A stretch of DNA of 9,667 nucleotides from Rhodospirillales bacterium (lineage in GTDB: Bacteria; Pseudomonadota; Alphaproteobacteria; Acetobacterales; Acetobacteraceae), in contig JAGWZS010000054.1 of NCBI GenBank assembly GCA_018971905.1, positions 1 through 9,667 of the forward strand, read 5' to 3'. The translations under genes were made by a program, and so were the position numbers. The notes beneath the pieces are model-generated. The model saw nothing but the letters and a program-made list of their open reading frames with translations, was not told the origin of the DNA and made no database searches. Positions within the stretch are counted from its first letter, which is position 1; the number at the start of each line of letters is the position of its first letter. This document shows, piece after piece, positions 7,043 through 9,667 of this stretch.

Positions 7043-7612
7043 ATGCGACTTTTGGCACAGGAACGCACGGCGCTCTTCATTGATGGCGCCAACCTTTATG
7101 CAGCAACCCGTAGCCTTGGTTTTGATATCGACTACCGGAAGCTGCTTGATTTCTTTGGCGCAAAAACAAACCTCTTGCGTGCATATTACTACTCAGCATT
7201 GCTGGAAACCGAGGAATATTCACCACTTAAGCCACTAACGGATTGGCTTGCCTATAATGGCTACAGCCTCGTCACCAAGCCAGCCAAAGAATTTGTAGAC
7301 ACGCTGGGTCGCCGCCGCATCAAGGGAAACATGGACATCGAGCTCGCAATCGACATGCTGGAACTTGCCCCCTCTCTCAATCATGCCATCCTGTTCTCTG
7401 GCGATTCCGATTTTCGCCGCCTCGTAGAAGCTGTGCAACGTAAAGGTGTTCGCGTCACCGTTGTCTCGTCAATCCGCACCAACCCGCCGATGATCGCGGA
7501 TGAACTCCGGCGCCAAGCTGACCAGTTCATCGAACTTTCCGACATTGCCAAGGAATTTTCACGCCGCCCGCAAGAGGGCCGAGGCCGCGGCGAGCCAGAG
7601 GATGAAGCATGA
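7043..7612 (+). CDS. NYN (LabA/DUF88-like) PIN-fold domain protein, putative nuclease
   Basis: A 189-residue protein (193 if ATG 7031 were used) almost wholly made of one NYN domain, a PIN-like metal-dependent ribonuclease fold. Acidic and polar residues expected at the active site are visible: LFIDGANLYA with Asp14 and Asn17, GNMDIELAIDML with Asp98 and Asp104, and LFSGDSDFRRLV with Asp121 and Asp123. The stretch KGVRVTVVSSIR (134-145) is the conserved core strand that follows. The C-terminus (about 174-189) is a charged tail rich in Arg, Gly and Glu. The protein is probably cytoplasmic; its substrate is unknown, RNA being the family expectation. Its stop overlaps the next gene's start as ATGA, so it is co-translated with the uracil-DNA glycosylase. 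GC is clearly below that of its neighbours: 53 of 120 bases (44 %) by hand count in 7141-7260. Confidence 0.88.
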   Translation: MRLLAQERTALFIDGANLYAATRSLGFDIDYRKLLDFFGAKTNLLRAYYYSALLETEEYSPLKPLTDWLAYNGYSLVTKPAKEFVDTLGRRRIKGNMDIELAIDMLELAPSLNHAILFSGDSDFRRLVEAVQRKGVRVTVVSSIRTNPPMIADELRRQADQFIELSDIAKEFSRRPQEGRGRGEPEDEA

Positions 7613-8253
7613 GCGGCTTTTCCGCCCTTTCGCCAGGCCGCGATTGCGGGTTTTGTCCTCGCCTTGTTGCGTACAGGCAAGACTATCGGGCCCTGCACCC
7701 GGATTGGTTCAACGCGCCCGTGCCAAGTTTTGGTCCTCTCTCAGCGCGGCTACTCGTCGTCGGGCAGGCTCCTGGCGTTAATGGTGCTAACAAAACAGGA
7801 CGGCCGTTCACCGGCGATGTTGCCGGCCGCCTGCTCTATCCCGCTCTGATAAAATTCGGTTTCGCTTCCGGCATGTTCCGGGAGCGGGCAGATGATGGGC
7901 TGGCAATGGTGGATTGCCGCATCACCAATGCTGTGCGTTGCGCGCCTCCTCAGCACAAGCTGGAAACGTCCGACAAGCTCAACTGCCTGCCCTATCTTGC
8001 CGCTGAAATCGCAGCAATGCCGGAGCTGCGGATCTTGCTGGCCATCGGCGCCAAGGCACACGAGTCAATTCTGCAGGGCCTCAAGCTCAAGCCAAGCCGC
8101 TACCCGTTCCGGCATGGCGCCATGCATGCGCTCGAAAACGGGCTGACCCTCGCGGACAGCTTCCATACCTCTCAATATAACGTGAATACCGGCCGGATCA
8201 CGCAGGCGATGTTCGAAGAGATCGTGTCAAAGATCAGGCAATTGCTCGCCTGA
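7609..8253 (+). CDS. Uracil-DNA glycosylase, Fe-S family 4/5 (UDGb-like)
   Basis: A 214-residue Fe-S type uracil-DNA glycosylase that would excise uracil (and perhaps other deaminated bases) from DNA as the first step of base excision repair. Four cysteines fit the cluster pattern: Cys13 and Cys16 (CGFC), Cys111 and Cys126. Motif A is GQAPGVNGANKTGRPFTGD (52-70), with Asp70 at the position of the proposed catalytic acid of family 5; the GANKTGRPFTGD form favours family 5 over family 4. The C-terminal DNA-binding loop reads FHTSQYNVNTGRIT (185-198) where many family-5 enzymes have HPSQ. RCAPPQHKLE (110-119) has His and Leu where NKP is common. The ATG overlaps the NYN stop (ATGA). It converges with smpB, with 3 nt between stop codons. 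I am confident of the superfamily, less of the exact family and substrate range. Confidence 0.9.
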   Translation: MSGFSALSPGRDCGFCPRLVAYRQDYRALHPDWFNAPVPSFGPLSARLLVVGQAPGVNGANKTGRPFTGDVAGRLLYPALIKFGFASGMFRERADDGLAMVDCRITNAVRCAPPQHKLETSDKLNCLPYLAAEIAAMPELRILLAIGAKAHESILQGLKLKPSRYPFRHGAMHALENGLTLADSFHTSQYNVNTGRITQAMFEEIVSKIRQLLA

Positions 8254-8256
8254 CCC

Positions 8257-8739
8257 CTACCGGTTCTGCAGCAGCCTCGCCTTGTCTCGCTGCCAATCGC
8301 GCTCGGCAGCGGCCTGGCGCTTATCGGCTTTCTGCTTACCCTCGGCAATTCCCAGGGTCACTTTCGCCAGCCCGCGGTCGTTAAAAAACACATCCAGCGG
8401 CACAATGGTCCGGCGCTCCCGGCCAATGGCGCTAAAAATCTGCGCACGTTCCTTGCGTTTCACCAGCAGCTTACGCATTCCGCGCGTCTCAAACCGCGAA
8501 AGCACGCCGCCTTGATATTCCGGCACATACATATTGAACAGATACAGTTCGCCATCGCGCTCGCCGGCCCAGGCTTCGGTCAGCTGGGCGCGGCCCAGCC
8601 GCAGAGACTTCACCTCAACCCCGCGCAGCACAATCCCCGCCTCAATGGTGGAGAGTATTTTATAATCATGCCGCGCCTTGCGGTTTTGCGCCGCAATGCC
8701 GTGCGAAATAAACTCTGATTTCTTCTTCTCTCTGCTCAA
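8257..8739 (-). CDS. smpB: SsrA-binding protein SmpB
   Basis: A 160-residue tmRNA-binding protein, required for trans-translation, which frees stalled ribosomes and tags the unfinished peptide. Signatures: KKKSEFISHGIAAQNRKARH (5-24), GVEVKSLRLGRAQL (40-53), a central OB-fold, and the basic C-terminal tail KRQAAAERDWQRDKARLL (140-157) that reaches into the ribosomal A site. Length is standard (about 150-160). The start appears to be TTG at 8739-8737, overlapping the dapA stop as TTGA. The frame upstream has no ATG for many codons and the first internal Met is at residue 70, too late. The upstream GGGA is only a weak ribosome binding site, so coupling to dapA is likely. No ssrA (tmRNA) gene was seen in the window. 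Confidence 0.96.
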   Translation of the reverse strand: MSREKKKSEFISHGIAAQNRKARHDYKILSTIEAGIVLRGVEVKSLRLGRAQLTEAWAGERDGELYLFNMYVPEYQGGVLSRFETRGMRKLLVKRKERAQIFSAIGRERRTIVPLDVFFNDRGLAKVTLGIAEGKQKADKRQAAAERDWQRDKARLLQNR

Positions 8740-9614
8740 TTCAGCAAACCAATTTCCCGCATCACGGCTTGCACCTTCACGGCTGAAGCTGTGGAAACCG
8801 GCACCAGCGGCAGGCGCACCTGGTTAGCGCCAAAACCCAACAGCGAGGCCGCATATTTCACCGGGCCAGGATTGCTCTCGCAGAACATAACATCATGCAG
8901 CGGCACCAGGCGCTGCTGAATCTCCATCGCGGTTTTCACATCGCCCCTGGCCCAGGCGGCGTGCATTTGGGCGCACAGGCGCGGCGCCACATTGGCGGTT
9001 ACCGAAATGCAGCCATGCCCGCCGGAGGCCAAATACGCCAGCGCGGTATGGTCTTCGCCCGAGAACTGGATGAAATTTCCGCCACATGCCTGGGTGGTAT
9101 GCAGCGGGCGGGTGAGGTTTGCCGTGGCATCCTTCACCCCGGCGATGTTTTTAATCTCCGCCAGCCGCGCCATCGTCTCCACAGACATATCAATCACTGA
9201 CCGTCCAGGAATATTATAGATGAACACCGGCAAGGCCACCGATTCCGCAATGGCCTTGTAATGGCGGTAAAGCCCTTCCTGGGTTGGCTTATTGTAATAA
9301 GGCGTCACCACCAGCACCGCATCCGCCCCTGCCCGTTCGGCATGGCGGGCCAGGCCAATTGCCTCGGCGGTGGAGTTGGAGCCCGCCCCCGCCATCACCG
9401 GCACACGGCCCCTCGCGGTTTTCACCGCCAGCTCAACCACCTGTTTATGTTCGTCGTGGCTCAGCGTTGGCGATTCACCGGTGGTCCCAACCGGCACGAT
9501 GCCATTGGTACCTTCCGCGATCTGCCAGTCGATGAGGCGCATAAAAGCCCCATCATCAATACGCCCATCCTCGTGCATGGGCGTCACAAGGGCGGTGAAA
9601 GAGCCGTGAAACAT
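8736..9614 (-). CDS. dapA: 4-hydroxy-tetrahydrodipicolinate synthase
   Basis: A 292-residue class I aldolase-fold enzyme that condenses pyruvate with aspartate semialdehyde, the first committed step to diaminopimelate and lysine, in the cytoplasm. All key residues fall at E. coli numbering: Thr44-Thr45 in VGTTGESPTL, Tyr107 in VTPYYNKP, Tyr133 in FIYNIPGRS, Arg138, and the Schiff-base Lys161 in AGVKDAT. Length equals the family norm (about 292), which argues against the related N-acetylneuraminate lyases and sugar-acid aldolases. The start ATG 9614-9612 has AAGGA 6 nt upstream. Its stop overlaps the TTG of smpB; dapA-smpB is a common alphaproteobacterial pair. No lysine riboswitch is apparent in the 53 nt of leader available. 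Confidence 0.97.
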   Translation of the reverse strand: MFHGSFTALVTPMHEDGRIDDGAFMRLIDWQIAEGTNGIVPVGTTGESPTLSHDEHKQVVELAVKTARGRVPVMAGAGSNSTAEAIGLARHAERAGADAVLVVTPYYNKPTQEGLYRHYKAIAESVALPVFIYNIPGRSVIDMSVETMARLAEIKNIAGVKDATANLTRPLHTTQACGGNFIQFSGEDHTALAYLASGGHGCISVTANVAPRLCAQMHAAWARGDVKTAMEIQQRLVPLHDVMFCESNPGPVKYAASLLGFGANQVRLPLVPVSTASAVKVQAVMREIGLLN

Positions 9615-9667
9615 TTTTGGTCCTTGAGGCGTTTGGTCCAGCGTTTCACCTAAACGTCTCTGCTGGC
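9615..9667 (-). promoter_or_regulatory. dapA leader with ribosome binding site
   Basis: On the minus strand AAGGA (9625-9621) lies 6 nt before the dapA ATG. The rest is a short leader cut by the window edge. GCGTTT occurs twice (9629-9634 and 9641-9646), and CGTTT-N5-AAACG gives a small dyad at 9642-9656. Too little sequence is present to call a promoter. Confidence 0.55.

Noticed and set aside
9629..9656. Repeated GCGTTT with a small CGTTT-N5-AAACG dyad upstream of dapA, considered as an operator
   Set aside because: Arms of 5-6 bp in a leader truncated by the window edge are too weak to separate from chance.
1..9667. CRISPR arrays, insertion sequences, prophage or toxin-antitoxin signals
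   Set aside because: No regularly spaced repeats, transposase motifs, att-like duplications or tRNA genes were seen; nearly all DNA is covered by conserved chromosomal genes.

Overview
The window looks like a chromosomal, housekeeping-rich stretch of an alphaproteobacterium with a GC content of roughly 60 % (estimated by eye). Three things point there: the minus-strand order folK, rpoZ, rsh (relA/spoT), acpS; the pair dapA-smpB; and a plus-strand pair (NYN-domain protein plus family-5-type uracil-DNA glycosylase) lying between folK and smpB. I recall this gene order from Rhodospirillales and related orders, and an acetic-acid-bacteria-like lineage is possible, but I cannot fix genus or family from sequence alone.

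Layout. Positions 1-2730 (minus): a two-gene catabolic unit, a class III omega-amino-acid:pyruvate transaminase followed by a succinate-semialdehyde-type aldehyde dehydrogenase that runs off the left edge. Together they would convert an omega-amino acid (GABA or beta-alanine type) to its semialdehyde and then to the acid. Positions 2731-2908: an AT-rich divergent intergenic region with two short dyads. Positions 2909-3247 (plus): a small DUF952 protein. Positions 3250-6919 (minus): folK - rpoZ - rsh - acpS, read right to left. This is probably one transcription unit, combining folate synthesis, the RNA polymerase omega subunit, the bifunctional (p)ppGpp enzyme and the ACP-activating phosphopantetheinyl transferase. 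Positions 6920-7042: a divergent intergenic region. Positions 7043-8253 (plus): the NYN-domain protein and the uracil-DNA glycosylase, joined by an ATGA overlap. Positions 8257-9614 (minus): dapA - smpB (lysine/cell-wall precursor synthesis and trans-translation), joined by a TTGA overlap. Positions 9615-9667: the dapA leader.

Almost every base is coding. No tRNA, rRNA, CRISPR array, insertion sequence or prophage signal was seen. I found no convincing undescribed system. The items most worth a second look are the low-GC NYN gene coupled to a uracil-DNA glycosylase with altered motifs, two genes (acpS and smpB) that both appear to start with TTG inside a TTGA stop/start overlap, and the DUF952 protein whose motifs suggest an ADP-ribosyltransferase-like fold.
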